A DNA stretch of 64,000 nucleotides from the NCBI GenBank assembly GCA_013423325.1, contig BLJB01000020.1:1-64000 (forward strand), in the 5' to 3' direction. The position numbers were made by a program, and so were the translations under genes. The notes beneath the pieces were generated by a model that was given only the letters and a program-made list of their open reading frames with translations, did not search any database and was not told the DNA's origin. This document shows, in pieces, positions 45,370-57,249 of the stretch. Source of the DNA: Usnea hakonensis (Eukaryota; Ascomycota; Lecanoromycetes; Lecanorales; Parmeliaceae). Positions within the stretch are counted from its first letter, which is position 1, and each line of letters starts with the position of its first letter.

Positions 45370-47053
45370 ATGATGCCCCATGCCTTGACTCCTAACGAGC
45401 TCCATCGCCTTGAGATGATCGAGCGTGTTGCTTCTTGCTTCTCCCTTGTTGGAACCAGCTTCATCCTCTTCACCTTCATCTGCTCACCTCTCTTCCGGAA
45501 GCCTGTCAATAGACTCATCTTCTACGCATCTTGGGGGTATGTACATTTCCAAATCCTCTCGGCTGCTCTCCTGCTTCCTCCACATTTTGGTCTACATTTA
45601 GGGTTGATGCCTCGAACCTTTCCAAGACATAAGCATACTGACCATCATACTGTTGTTAGAAACACACTATGCAATGTAGCAACGCTCATTTCTCAGTCTG
45701 GCGTACGAGCGGGAAAGGACTCGCACCTTTGTCAATTCCAGGGCTTCCTCATCCAGATGTGAGCCCCGCAGGTCCCAGAAGGTAAAAGACCATTATTAAA
45801 ACTATGAAAAGGTTCCTGCCGGCAGATGCGCTATGGAATCTAGCCATGGCCATTAATGTTCACATGACATTATTCCGTAATTACAACGCCCAACGGCTCA
45901 AGACTTTGGAGTGGCGGTACCTCTGTATGGTATGTTGCTCGCAGGGCGTTGTCCCTTCTTTTGCAACGATGTCTGAGTCTTGAGATAAGTTTTGGATAAG
46001 CATTACTGACCCCAAGGTTTCAACCAGTGCTATGGAATTCCATTCTTGGTTGCCTTCGTCTACATCTTTATAGAGACTCCATCTAAAGGCAGAATATACG
46101 GCCCTGCCACGCTTTGGTGTTGGATCGAGATCGACTGGCTCTCTCTTCGGATCGCACTGTGCTATGGTCCAGCATGGTCAGAAGTGCTTCATGTTCTCCA
46201 TTTCTCTCTTACTAATGGCCTTTCAGGTGCTCCATCTTGATTTCATTCTGCATATACATCCTTGCGGGACGTGAGATCTTTATTAAACGTAATCAGCTCC
46301 GCGCCTTCAGAAGTCCACTTCATCCTGAGCCTGTGCAAATCGAAACATCACATAGTTTCAAGGTAACCGAGGTCTCCGTTACGAGCGAACTGGCTAAAGT
46401 CCATTCGCCCAATGTGTCTAATGCCTTCTTCATGCCGGACAAAGAGCAATCAGGCCAAAATCAAAAGGGGTATGACCAGTACTCCGTCACTATAGGCTCA
46501 GCGCCAGTAGGCCCAAGATCTGAAGTGCTACCGCCCACGAAACCAAGGTCGCATTCGGCTATCGCACAGCGGAGTAACCGGACGGCTATGGAAGCAAACA
46601 GGGCAGCGTTTGGATACACAAAAGTAGCGCTTCTCTTCTTTGTCTCGTTACTTGTCACATGGGTATTTACCCCCCCTCCCCGCACCCCTTAATCTCCCCG
46701 TAAAGAGGTCCAGGAAAACCACCGGGCTCACGTGACCATAGGTCCCCTCCTCCATCAACCGAGTCTACCCCCTCATCTACCCCTCGAGTGTCTCCCTCCC
46801 TTTCAGCTACGCCTCGGGCATTGTCCTTCCCTTGATGGGGTTTTGGAATGCGGTGATTTACATCACCACTTCCTGGGCCGCTGTGCGGATACTGTTCAGC
46901 GGCAGTCTGAAAGAAGGTGGAGAGTGCGGGAAGAGGAGCCCCGTCGGTTTCCGTAGAGGTCCGAGTTTGAGCGCGAGGACGTTGACAGGGGTGGACAGTG
47001 ATAGCGTCAGAGGATTAGCTTTGGAGCGTAGAAGTGGGGACGATCAGGTGTGA
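45370..47053 (+). CDS. cAMP-receptor-like seven-helix GPCR (Dicty_CAR/class V type)
   Basis: A predicted plasma-membrane receptor for an unknown ligand, probably coupled to heterotrimeric G proteins. Six exons (45370-45536, 45660-45758, 45812-45929, 46028-46176, 46227-46662, 46742-47053) give 426 aa; every junction keeps frame. Seven hydrophobic helices are visible, including SLVGTSFILFTFICSPLF, the NVATLISQSG region, QGFLIQMFLPADALWNLAMA (typical of the family), YGIPFLVAFVYIFI, SILISFCIYILAG, VALLFFVSLLVTWVPSSINR and GIVLPLMGFWNAVIYI. The loop between helices 5 and 6 is long (~110 residues) and Ser-rich, as in fungal members. The C-terminal tail is basic and Ser-rich. Confidence 0.9.
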
Positions 47054-48010
47054 CGTGGTGACTAGGTGCATTGGTCGGGAGCCAGGACCAAGAGCATCCA
47101 ATGTTGGATATGAATGGCGCGGCATTCTTTAGGATCGGGTTCGGGACAGGATGAGCATGAAATACCACGTAATGCGACTTGGGGGAATTGGCGGGTTAGC
47201 ATTGTGTCGGACAGAAACGTCTGGAATCTTCAGACGAGTGGCTTTCGGGTTTTGATGATGGACACGTCAGTCTTTGGTCTTTGACATTTTCAACAGGCCA
47301 AGAATAGATATTTTCCGACTTTCAGTGTTCGTTGCTGACGTTTACACAAAAGGCCTCGCCCCTACGGAGTACTTGCAATTTGTAATACAGGGGCAATCTC
47401 CACAAGCCCAGGAGATGTATTGTATCAACAGTATAACACCGGTAATAATATTAGCGTAGCACCTCACACGCCGAAGCTCAGTATTGAGTATTGTATGTCC
47501 ATATCAAGAGAGACATACTTGATGCTCCAATTTGATTCCATCGGTCAAATCAAACAGTACTCAAAGTCTCGAAGATGGTAAGCGTTTGTTAGTCAGTACC
47601 TGACTCTACAGTACTACCCTCGGACCATCATTGATGATCTACAGCACTACTTTACTCCGTAGGTACCTTGAAGGTAAGGTACTTGATCCTTGAGAGTTCG
47701 GCCGCGGATATGCCCACCAATCGAATTGCTCTCCGTTCCCGAGCCGTAGCCCCTTTTGTTTATTGATCTGCGCCTGCGCCTATTTGCTCCCCTCACCGAT
47801 GTGGGTAGTGGACACATTCTGTTCTCGCATTGGCAGAGGGAGAAAACAAGGGGTGCGCGGCCAAGAGAAGCATTAGAGTAAATTGCAAAGTAGTGAGAAG
47901 CGCTTAGGGGGGTATCTACCCAGCAACCGTCAGCAAAGTAAGTACTTCGTACCTAGACTCCTAGGGCTACACATAAGGCGCGTCCAAAATAAACCTCAAG
48001 CTCTTCACAG
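47054..48010. other. Convergent spacer with two 9-mers
   Basis: No gene is supported. TACGGAGTA lies at 47363-47371, TACTCCGTA at 47654-47662, and GGTAAGGTACTTGA near 47673-47686. Confidence 0.5.
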
Positions 48011-50539
48011 TCAACGCTTCCTTTTCCTGCTCTCTTCCCTCTGCCCTTTGATGAGAAACTCATCACTTTCCAAGTCCAGCTTACCACGGAGGATACTTAA
48101 GCTGATGATGTCTTTCACATAGACCCTCCAGCCAAGCTTTTGAAGCTCTGCCACTTCGGTACTGCCCTGTTTTGCAACCACGATTGTGGAAGATGACGTC
48201 TCTTCTGGGGTTGTCTTGGGCAGTACCGAAGAGACGTCCTTGGCGCCCGCGGTTTTCACAATTTCCTTGAGCTCGTCGAATCCATTCTTGCCCAGCTCCT
48301 TCTTGGCGGATGGTGTGAACAGTATGATCTGGTTCTGCAAAACCTTAAGACCTTCTTTTCCTCTGTAGATCGCTTGATCGAGGGAGATACCCCAGTCACC
48401 CTCAGTCTTTGGATCTCGTGGCATCTGAATTATGATTCCAGAGTCAGTATTGCTTAGGTACGAGGGTATGTCGAGCCTCAGGACAGTCTCCATTGTACGG
48501 TCTCCCGAAACGGGCCTCAAAACTCAGGACGGGGCCCAGCAGAGGAAATATTGAAGCTCGGAAATACGTACGTAAGGCACGAGACTTAGCAGATCATCCC
48601 CCTTGTCACTATCCCTTAACCAAGTGTCCGTAATAATGTCCTTACCGAGAACCACAGCCAAGATTAATTTACTCGTTTTCTTGAGCTCCTTCCCGACACA
48701 CAGCACGGTGCAGTCGTGCACAGACTGAACAACCTTGACTCCCTTTTTTGACAGAAATTCCAGAAGTGGCTTCGAAGTTCCCGCTGAGCTTGAACTCGCA
48801 AAAACAATACGCATGCCCGTGCTGCTGGATGATAAGCAGTCATGTTCATCTCGGGTCGCGGATCTAGTACTCCTCATCGAGCTGTATGGGGATGCGGAGA
48901 TAGATCGAGGCGTCGAGGTTGTGTTCCAGTCGATTTGCGGGTTCGACCTAGTGGTGTTAAACGAGAAATCTGACGGGCTTTTATTAGCAGAATGATGTCG
49001 TGAGTCTAAGGCAATGGCGGAATTAAGATGCTTTGATCGTTTTGTGACAGTAGAAGACCTTTGCTTTGGTTGAGTCGCGGAATTAGATAGACGCTTGTCA
49101 TTGGTTGTGGGGGCTGCGAATGTCGATGGTGTCTGATCAGCAAAGATTGGACGATCTGTTTTGGTGGGTATCCTTATCTTAACAGATACTACTTCTCTTT
49201 GCAGACTGTTCTGACTCTGTTCAATTAAGTCCTCATCAGGGACTGCCGCTGTTTTTGCCTTCTTGCGGACTCGTTTGTCCCCATCTGGTTGTGAATCAGA
49301 AGGTGAAATCTCTTGGATAGGCGATTGATCTAAGGCTGCTTCCCTCTCAGCCTCCACTCGAGCATGGGACATTGACCAAGGTTTTGACGTTGTCAGGGTC
49401 GGTGAATCGATCAAGGCTCCAGGCAATTGGGGCACCAACCCTTCACAACTACCAGGTTGTCCCGGGAATGTCCCTACTCGTGCCAGTGGTGATGACAATG
49501 GCTCTGGCTTTTCTTGAATGCGTGAACGACTTGAGCGTCCAGGTTCTTCCTCTAAATTTACTCGAGACTTAATTGATGATGGCTTTTCAATTATTTCGCT
49601 CTCAATGTCTGCGCCGGCCATTTCCACATCCTCAAGGTCGACGACTTTCTGTTCCAGAAGCCTTACAGCGGTTGCGTTGGCCACATCCTTGTCTTCGGTC
49701 TCAACATGAAACTGCGGACTCGAGCGATCAGGCTCGTTGGTCGCTGCGTTAGCTACGTACTCACTCCTTCTGAGCTCAGGCTGCGAGCTAGAACGACCAT
49801 CATCACTCGCACCGCGCACTGTCTGCATGGACTTGAGATTCGAAGCATTTCCCGGCCAGTCCTTGATGTCTTCCATTTCCGAGATGGCCTGTCCAGTAGT
49901 CTGATCGAGGATAGGCGTATAATGCTCGGGCTCATGATCTCTGTGCAGCATTGGAGTCTCCATGACAGTAGAACCCAATCTACCTGTCTGGGGTGTGCCA
50001 ATCTGACTGCCTTGATGATGGTAATGTTCAAAATCAGAGTCAGGCAGGCTAGATGGATCTATTGGGAGATCGCCGTAGTCTTGAGGGACAAGGCTCAGTG
50101 TTGTCTTTCCAAGGTAGAAGGACTGTCCAGGGAGAAGTTGAAGAGTTGATACAGTGCCAGAGGTGCAAGGTCGCACTTTTATTCCGCCATGAGCAGAATT
50201 GCCGTCAAAGTTACTGCCTAGCGATTCTACGTAGACGTCTGAGCTGAGTGCTTGAAGAAAGACGTAGCCGTTTTGGGTGTCTGGCGGTATTGTTAGATTC
50301 AACGTACTGGCACGGATAGAGAGTGATCAAAGCTAACGCAGGATTGCCAAGGACCCGGATTCGGGTCTGACGTCGTCGACGTGGTAAAGCTCACAGTCCT
50401 CTTTGATGTGACTGTCTAATAAGTTTGGGCCCCGAAGAAGGTATTTGAGGACAGTGTCATCAAGGCTCAGGTCAATGAATTTGAGATTAGCTGCTTCGCG
50501 GCGGTTATGTTGCCTCAGACAGCACTTCTTGGAAGACAT
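48011..50539 (-). CDS. BRCT-domain nuclear protein, possible Mdb1/MDC1-like DNA-damage mediator
   Basis: Exons 50539-50355, 50306-48572 and 48424-48011 give 777 aa. The C-terminal third resembles two BRCT repeats: one around GMRIVFASSSSAG, LLEFLSKKGVKVVQSVHDCTVL and LGKDIITDTWLRDSDK, the other after the 147-bp intron, MPRDPKTEGDWGISLDQAI to GWRVYVKDIISLSILRGKLD. The N-terminal part has LLPGQSFYLGKTTLSLV, weakly FHA-like. The middle is long, charged and Ser/Thr-Pro rich. The protein ends in a basic RKRKR. The first intron (48 bp) uses an unusual GTCCTT donor and is the weakest junction. The FHA-linker-BRCT order would fit Mdb1/MDC1-type proteins, but the N-terminal fold is not certain. Confidence 0.75.
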
Positions 50540-51532
50540 GCTGCTGGGCAGTTTGTTGACGCATGCTCTAGGTACCCTATCAATTAAGGTATGTATTTTA
50601 GAGCAAGGTAAGTGTTGAACTTCTGAGTCCTGTCATCTTTCGGGTAGGTACACGCTAGTGCGTGTCTGCATGTGACTCTGTTTCTCCGTTTCTATCTTTC
50701 TCTGTTCCCCCTCGTTCCTTCCTGTGGCTGGTACGAGTAAGGTACCTATATATTTGCCTTCCTTCAGGTAAAATTACATCTGCTGTCTTGGAAATGCTGC
50801 TGAAGATGGACACTAAGCCTAAAGTAGTCTTTCGTCGGCTGTGGTAAATATTCGTTGAACAATACTAAGGATTTCCTTTATGGCCATCCGAGGACCTTCC
50901 GATACCATCCGCCTTCACTTTGCTTTGGCGCAATGGTCCAGTGCAGTATTTTCTTAAGAGTTAAGACCAATACATAGGTAGATTTGCCTATTTCCTTCTC
51001 TTGCCTTCTTGATGATTTCGACTTGCCTCCGTCAGGTATGGCGGACCTGTCCCTGCCTGTCAATTGTCAATTGTCAGTGTCATTGGAATCTCCATCCTGG
51101 CAAAATGAATATCGAGTAGCCGTCGCCGCTCATATTGTTCCTCAAAATTGGAAGACATTCCACACGCTACTACATGCCAAATCTTCGTATTGTAGTCCAC
51201 GAATTGGACTCATTCATCATTTACGAGCAGGACAATACTAAGGTAATATTCCATCACGGTCACAGTCTAGCTTCCTTACTTATACCCTCTTCTCTTTACA
51301 ACTCAGACATTCATACCTTCAAACCAATCAATCAATCAATCTACGCAAGCTCACAACTGCAAGCCTGTATCTTGATCATACGCTTCTCGCTTCTCGCTTC
51401 TCTCCCTCTCCCTCTCCCTCTACTTCTCTACCTCTCACGAACGCATATAGCCTCCTAGATTTCCTTTGTACTCCAGACCGCTCTCACCGGACGTATCTTG
51501 AAGACGTCACTGTCTACCCTACCGATTTTACT
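50540..51532. other. Divergent promoter region of BRCT and Ste2 genes
   Basis: About 1 kb without a supported gene. The ~180 bp before the receptor start include a strong pyrimidine tract (about 51379-51435). Confidence 0.5.
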
Positions 51533-52695
51533 ATGGCGATGCTTATGCCTTTCGATCCATATACCCAATCTTTTACCTTGCTGGCGAGCGACGGGACACC
51601 CTTTAACGTCTCTATCCCCGATCTCGACTCCTTCGTCTTTTACAACAATCAGATCTGCATTAACTATGGCGCCCAGATCGGAGCCTCAATCATCCTTCTT
51701 GTCGTGCTCCTCCTCCTCACCAAGCCTGACAAGCGTGCCTCTTCCTTGTTCATTGTGAACGTCTTATCTTTAGCTCTCAATGTCATACGGAACGTCCTCC
51801 AAGGCGTCTACTTCACAGGCCCTTTTACGGAGACGTACGCCGTCTTCAGCGGGGACTTTTCGCGGGTCCATACCGGGGATTACGCAACATCGGTCACAGG
51901 CACGGTACTCAACGTGCTAGTCCTGATATGCGTCGAGATATCGCTGTGTCTCCAAACGCGCGTGGTATGTGTCACATTGCGCCAGCTCTACCGCAGAATA
52001 ATCTTCGCCGCCTCCATTGTGATCGCAGTACTGGCTATTGGATTTCGACTGGCTCTTTGCATCGAGAACTCCATATACATTGTACAGGCGAACGTCGATG
52101 TGCCCCTTCAAAACATGGTAAGGGCGACGGCCGTTACTGAGACAATCAGCATCTGTTGGTTCTCCGCAGTCTTCGTCACAAAGCTAGCTTTCGCTCTCTA
52201 TCAGAGGAGAAAGCTGGGATTGGTTCAATTTGGTCCAATGCAGATCATCTTCATTATGGGATGCCAGACACTTATCATTCCTGGTTAGCAAGGCAGAACC
52301 CTGGGTCCGATTCCTAAGCTAACGTTCACATCTTAGCGCTCTTCTCGCTTGTCCAATTCGCCGTCAACACTCCGGCATTGTATACTAATGCTCTCACATG
52401 TGTGGTGATCTTCCTACCTCTTTCATCATTGTGGGCTTCAGCGTCCCTTGACAGCCGGTTTCAAGCGTCTAAGGAACAACACTACGGTAACAAGATGATC
52501 CCAAGTGGCTTGTCAGCTTCTACTGGGCGTGCAAATGTCAGGAACAGCACCGGTCCCCTTAGCCCGGCAGATACAAATGGGACAGGAGCTAGTGGCTCTG
52601 GTGTACACAGTCCTCACAACGCCGGTCAGGGTCACGCACTCCGAGATCTTGAAGCTCAGGGCATGGTTGAGACTAGCACTTTTGGAAACCAATAG
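51533..52695 (+). CDS. ste2: Ste2-type pheromone receptor (alpha-factor GPCR, class D)
   Basis: This seven-helix receptor detects the peptide alpha-pheromone in mating and hyphal chemotropism. Exons 51533-52283 and 52337-52695 give 369 aa; the 53-bp intron joins MGCQTLIIP|ALFSLVQF. The extracellular N-terminus is short (~45 residues). Hydrophobic helices include GASIILLVVLLLLT, LFIVNVLSLALNVIRNVLQG, GTVLNVLVLICVEISLCLQT, IIFAASIVIAVLAIGFRLAL, ISICWFSAVFVTKLAFALYQ, MQIIFIMGCQTLIIPALF, and the seventh helix ALTCVVIFLPLSSLWAS. LPLSSLWA in helix 7 and the RRKLG loop after helix 5 are Ste2 hallmarks. The cytoplasmic tail is Ser/Gly-rich. The receptor is autosomal in such fungi and need not mark the mating-type locus. 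Confidence 0.95.
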
Positions 52696-54644
52696 GAAGA
52701 CCGAGGATGGAGTGCAGGGGTTCGAGGCCTGAAAAACCTGGGCCATGGACTGATAACAAGGCCATAGAGGAAAAGAACTGGTCACCAGTATCAACACTTG
52801 TTGTTCATTTGGGGTGGAGGTACTGTGGTCTCTTCTCACATGGCGAGCCTTCTGCGGATAATGTCTTTTACCGAGTCTCAGTACATATGGCACAGTGGTA
52901 TTAGCTCATTGCTTGGGTCAACTAATCAGGATCGAAAAAGGGCAAGCTGAACCATGGGCACCGTGGAAAGCAGTGTGACGGCATTGGCAGCAAATAAATT
53001 GTGGATAGACAATGGTGTCCATTGCATGTGCAATTCCCAAATGCTAAGCTGCACAATCTCCATTCCTGCATCTGCTTGAAAAGTCGGGAGCCAGTAGTAT
53101 CTTGATTGCAGCCGAGTAGAAGGCTGTATGAGCAGAAGGTGGTCTTGTGGTTGATGCCCGATATGTAGAGGGAGTTCCAATATAAGTAAGCTTATGAGGT
53201 CTCGGCGAATAAGGTGGTGTAGCCGGGGGCGGGGGGCATTTTTGCTACGCCGCACTGATGTGGCTGGTCAGCCGAGCGTTTCCTCATTGGCACACGTTCG
53301 CCACATGACTCGTCGTATCAAATATCGGATCGATACTTTACTTACTTTATATACCGTAAGTACGATAAGGTAAAAATAGATACAGATGAGGATGGATAAG
53401 GTATCTGCAGCTTAGCAGATGATCTTCAACGGCGGTCGGGTAATAATAATAAGGTACCTTGGGTAGAGAAGTCTTGCAAGCAATTTGTATGGCTTGAATT
53501 AAAGTACGTTAGTTTGAAAAGAATTAGAGTAGAGTGTATCAGATATCAGTAAAGTACTTTAGTATCAGGGTTTTTGAAGAACGGGTGGGGTGGGGCAATT
53601 ATTGGATTACGGATTATCGATAGCGGGGGGCCAAGCGGGGGGGCTGAGCAGCTTTCTGGATTTGATTGGCAAGGATATGTGCATTACTTACGGTACAATA
53701 ATAATGAAGATCATGGTGCCACGATTGAGGGAAGAAGATCTACAAGTCTACTCAAAGTACAAGAGTAAAGTAGGTAGAGTAGAGTACATCAAATACCGTA
53801 CTCATTACTCTAGTACGAGTACTAGTACATGCACCATTTACCCCTGCAGCAGCAGCACAATAATAATAATAATAATAATTCACTGCTCCTGTTGAGAGCA
53901 ACCAGTCTAAGTACTTTCTTTAATCGGGTGGAGGAAAATAAAGTAGTTCCCTCAATTGCTTCATGCTTGATTGCGCTCACTGCGGATGATCGACTCTTTC
54001 ATTTGCACCAATCATCTTCCTTCATTCTGACTTTGCTATTTCCATCGGATAATTCTTTCATCCCGACTCCTGCACTCTCATTCGTGCTCATCTGTCCACA
54101 CTCGCACACAGACACACAGACTTCTTCCTCTCACTCTCAGTCTCATCTCCTCCCCTCCTTAGCCTGGTCTTGGTCTATCAAAGCTTCTGACTCAGATTCA
54201 GTATTCAGTACGGAGTACACGACACTAGTAAAGCTAACTTAGCGATTACCGAGCTACCTTACCCATCATAAGCTACTTAGGGGAATGAGCAGGGCTCTTA
54301 CCACACATCCATTCACATTCATTATTCCATCCTTCTGATTCTGATTGCCACCACACCATCTTCGGCAGCTTGCATCAAAGGTGCGTATCATGAGACGCGC
54401 CCTATAATTGTCCTCGAGGCTTGAAACTTCCTCCGGAATGCTACTTGGCTGGCCAAATGTATGCACGGGCATCGACTTTTTAATTAATCCCTCCCATCCT
54501 CATCCCTCCTCTTGCACCTCCACTCATATACCACGGTGATTCTCGAGGGATCCCTAAATTCCAATTATGCGCGTCAGGTCTGACGACTTCCCCCCGCATG
54601 CTTAACCACATCCTCCAAAGCCCAATGCGACTCTTGCTGTCACA
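52696..54644. other. Long spacer, no supported gene
   Basis: About 1.95 kb. It contains AT-rich and TACGAG/TAGTAC-rich stretches (53807-53828), an AATAAT run (53862-53878), a C/T-rich leader near 54000-54170 and a TACGGAGTA 9-mer at 54209-54217. The frame at 52926-53255 (minus) and those at 53574-54242 show no domain. Confidence 0.5.
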
Positions 54645-56640
54645 ATGGCAGAGTCTGTGAGCGCCAACAGCCAGACTGAGACCTCTCCTTTGACCGGTCC
54701 CAGTAGCTTTGGCAGTGCTGGTGATTCTCAAGGACTCCAGACCGTCCTTGAACTTCCTCGAAGCCAGTCGAAGTACAAAGACAATGCCTCGCTCGAAAAC
54801 CGACTGCTTGCCCAAAGACAGCCTCGTGGCGACCTCCGTGATGCTAGTCCTGATAGCTTCTCCCCACGATCCCTCGCTCAAAACCAATTGGAAACATCCC
54901 CTCGACGCCTTCGTCATACTGCTCCACCATATGCAGCTCCGGAAGCATGGCAACGTGCAAAGGATCCCTCGGTGACAATGCGCAACGGAGCTTACCAAGA
55001 CACGAAAAGTCAGAGCGTTGTATTGCAGACGCCCCCCAGAAAAGAAAGGAAAGCCGGTTTCAGAAATACCTTGCGCCGCATGTTCACAAGGCGGTCTACA
55101 AGGAACAGTATCAGCATGCCCAGTTCAACGGTGTATCCTCGCCATGTAAGTCGAATCAAGCACTGTTTAAAAGCAACAATAATGACCTTTAAGCAAGGAT
55201 CCGGAGGAGTTTATCACCTCTGCAACCGAAGTGCAGGCACAGCGCTCTACCTCTGCACCAACCAACGGCGTCCTGCGTACCAGTGGTCTAGGATCTCATC
55301 CGCCATTCCAAAAGACCTTCAGCTCAGTTGGCGCTACAAGCAAAGAGGTTGGAAATAATGACATCAAAAGCAATGAGGCTATGACCATACCTGTTCCTCC
55401 GCAACCAGAGCGCGTGCCACCAGAGCGGCCAGCGCGGCCGCGACGTGCCAGTGTCCCCAGTGTGATACTGAACAGACCAGAGATCCAGGAGACAGAAGCT
55501 GCCATGACAGGTTTGGGCCTTCAAAATAACGAGGAGCAGCTGGTTGACGCGCACAACATCGGCTTTGCAGTCACAAACGGTAGTAATCCAAAGCGAAGAT
55601 CACGGTCCGTGGGTGCGTTTCGCGACACGGAGCATCGCATGTCTCCCATACAATGGAGGCGATGGCGTAGGAGAAGTGACGAAATCAAGTACTGGAGGCA
55701 AAGCACCGACTTTGGCTCTCTAGGCATTAAAAGCTTTGGATCACCAGAATTGGAACAGAAAGAGGACCTTGATGTCACAGGAAACCATCATGGCAATCCT
55801 AGCCGGCGCAGCGAAGAATTCAACTTCGGTTTGCCAGCCGACACCATGCAAAACCAAGACCGCATTGGTTTAGAAGAGAGAATCGTTACTTTAGAGATAA
55901 AACTCATGGATTTTGAGTACGCTATCTCAAAGCTGCAAGCAGGCTTCGTGTCGCCCTCGAGACGTCACTCAGAGCGAGCTGACTTTGTCGGACGCCAAAA
56001 CTCGGTTGACAGTTATCTCTCATCTGATCACCGACAAGCCCCCATTGAAGCGTCGCCGGCTTTGGTTCAAGGGTCACCGCCTGAGAGTCCTTCAAAGTTC
56101 GCTCACGAGGCCATTCCACAACAGCGCCCAACAAGCGTTGCGACGACCTTAAAAGCCAGTACATCGGGCCCAAATGCATCAGCACATAAAGGCTCAATAG
56201 ACCGCAGTACTCGCTCTAGCCTAGTAGGTCTCACAATTGAGCATTACACCACCCTGGTCACCCTTATCCGCCACGAACAGAATTCTCGTGTCCGATTAGA
56301 GCAGCAGGTCTCGCTGCTGCAACAGCAACTTGACCGCATCTCCCCTCCTCATTCTTCGCAATCTCACACACACTCGTTATCACAGCATTCGCATTCGCAT
56401 TCACGTTCACTGTCCTCTCAACAACGGAGACAAGGCTTTGTGGACATAGGAAACAGACGGGGCCACTACAGGCAGCCGCGCCCGAGGTCGAGTAGTTACA
56501 GTACTAATGAGACAGACACGGATGATGATATATACCATGAGGTCTATGTTACGCCCAACATTACTCCTGTGGAGAGAGGAGAGTATGAGCGAGGGGCGTT
56601 TGAGCGGGTAGCCGGCGTCGAAGAAGGCATGGCTTTCTAA
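54645..56640 (+). CDS. Hypothetical fungal protein with coiled coils (647 aa)
   Basis: I recognise no named family. Exons 54645-55145 and 55198-56640 are joined by a 52-bp GTAAGT-AAG intron in phase 0. The first half is Ser/Pro-rich and disordered, with a basic patch at about 145-160 (KAGFRNTLRRMFTRRSTRN) and a proline-rich stretch VPPQPERVPPERPARPRRAS that could bind SH3 or WW domains. RRRSDEIKYWRQS is a well-ordered-looking segment. Two likely coiled coils lie near 405-430 (LEERIVTLEIKLMDFEYAIS) and 530-565 (LEQQVSLLQQQLDRI). A His/Ser repeat follows (SHSHSRSLSSQ). The coding style and clean splice make it a real gene; the role is unknown. Confidence 0.8.
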
Positions 56641-57249
56641 GTGTTGAAGCTAATTGCACGAAAATAACTTCAAACGCCCAGATGGGTGAAGGGAACACAT
56701 ACGAGTCTCTAAGAATGGGTGGAGGATACTGCGGCGAGGTGCTGGGCACCTCATATATATGCAAAATTGCAATTTGATGAGGCCATGGATTTTTATGTGT
56801 TGCAACGGCGGCTGGCAAATGCTTTGACTTACTTTTCGATCTCTTCTCACATTTCTTCTCGAACGATTCAATGGGAGCATGTGGAGTTGGTGCAAGTATG
56901 ATCGATGGCATGATTGATTTACTAGCAGGATTCGCCGATGTGCAGTCGATCAGCCTTCTGAGAAACGAAATGTACGAATTACTGACAAAGATATCTGGGC
57001 GGCTTGGGGCTTGAAAGACATTTTTTCATCTCGGCTTGGGGGCTTTCTTGATACCAAAATTGTAATAGTACAACAACTCATGGGTGTTTCTCCATTGGGC
57101 AGCTTCCTAATCTAGCCATCGGTTCCCTCAATCGCAGTCATATCTCAACTTCTCAAGCAGATGATCCTCGTGTTCGCAACCAATGGCTCTAGATATCACT
57201 GGCGAACAATTTGACCTCCTGATGTGCATGTGCCTGCTTCGTACTGCTT
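56641..57249. other. Convergent spacer
   Basis: These 609 bp lie between the stop of the hypothetical gene and the tiny last exon of the FAM32A homologue. No gene is seen. Confidence 0.5.

Noticed and set aside
52926..53255. 109-codon minus-strand frame as a gene
   Set aside because: No domain, no supporting splice structure, and located in AT-rich spacer DNA.
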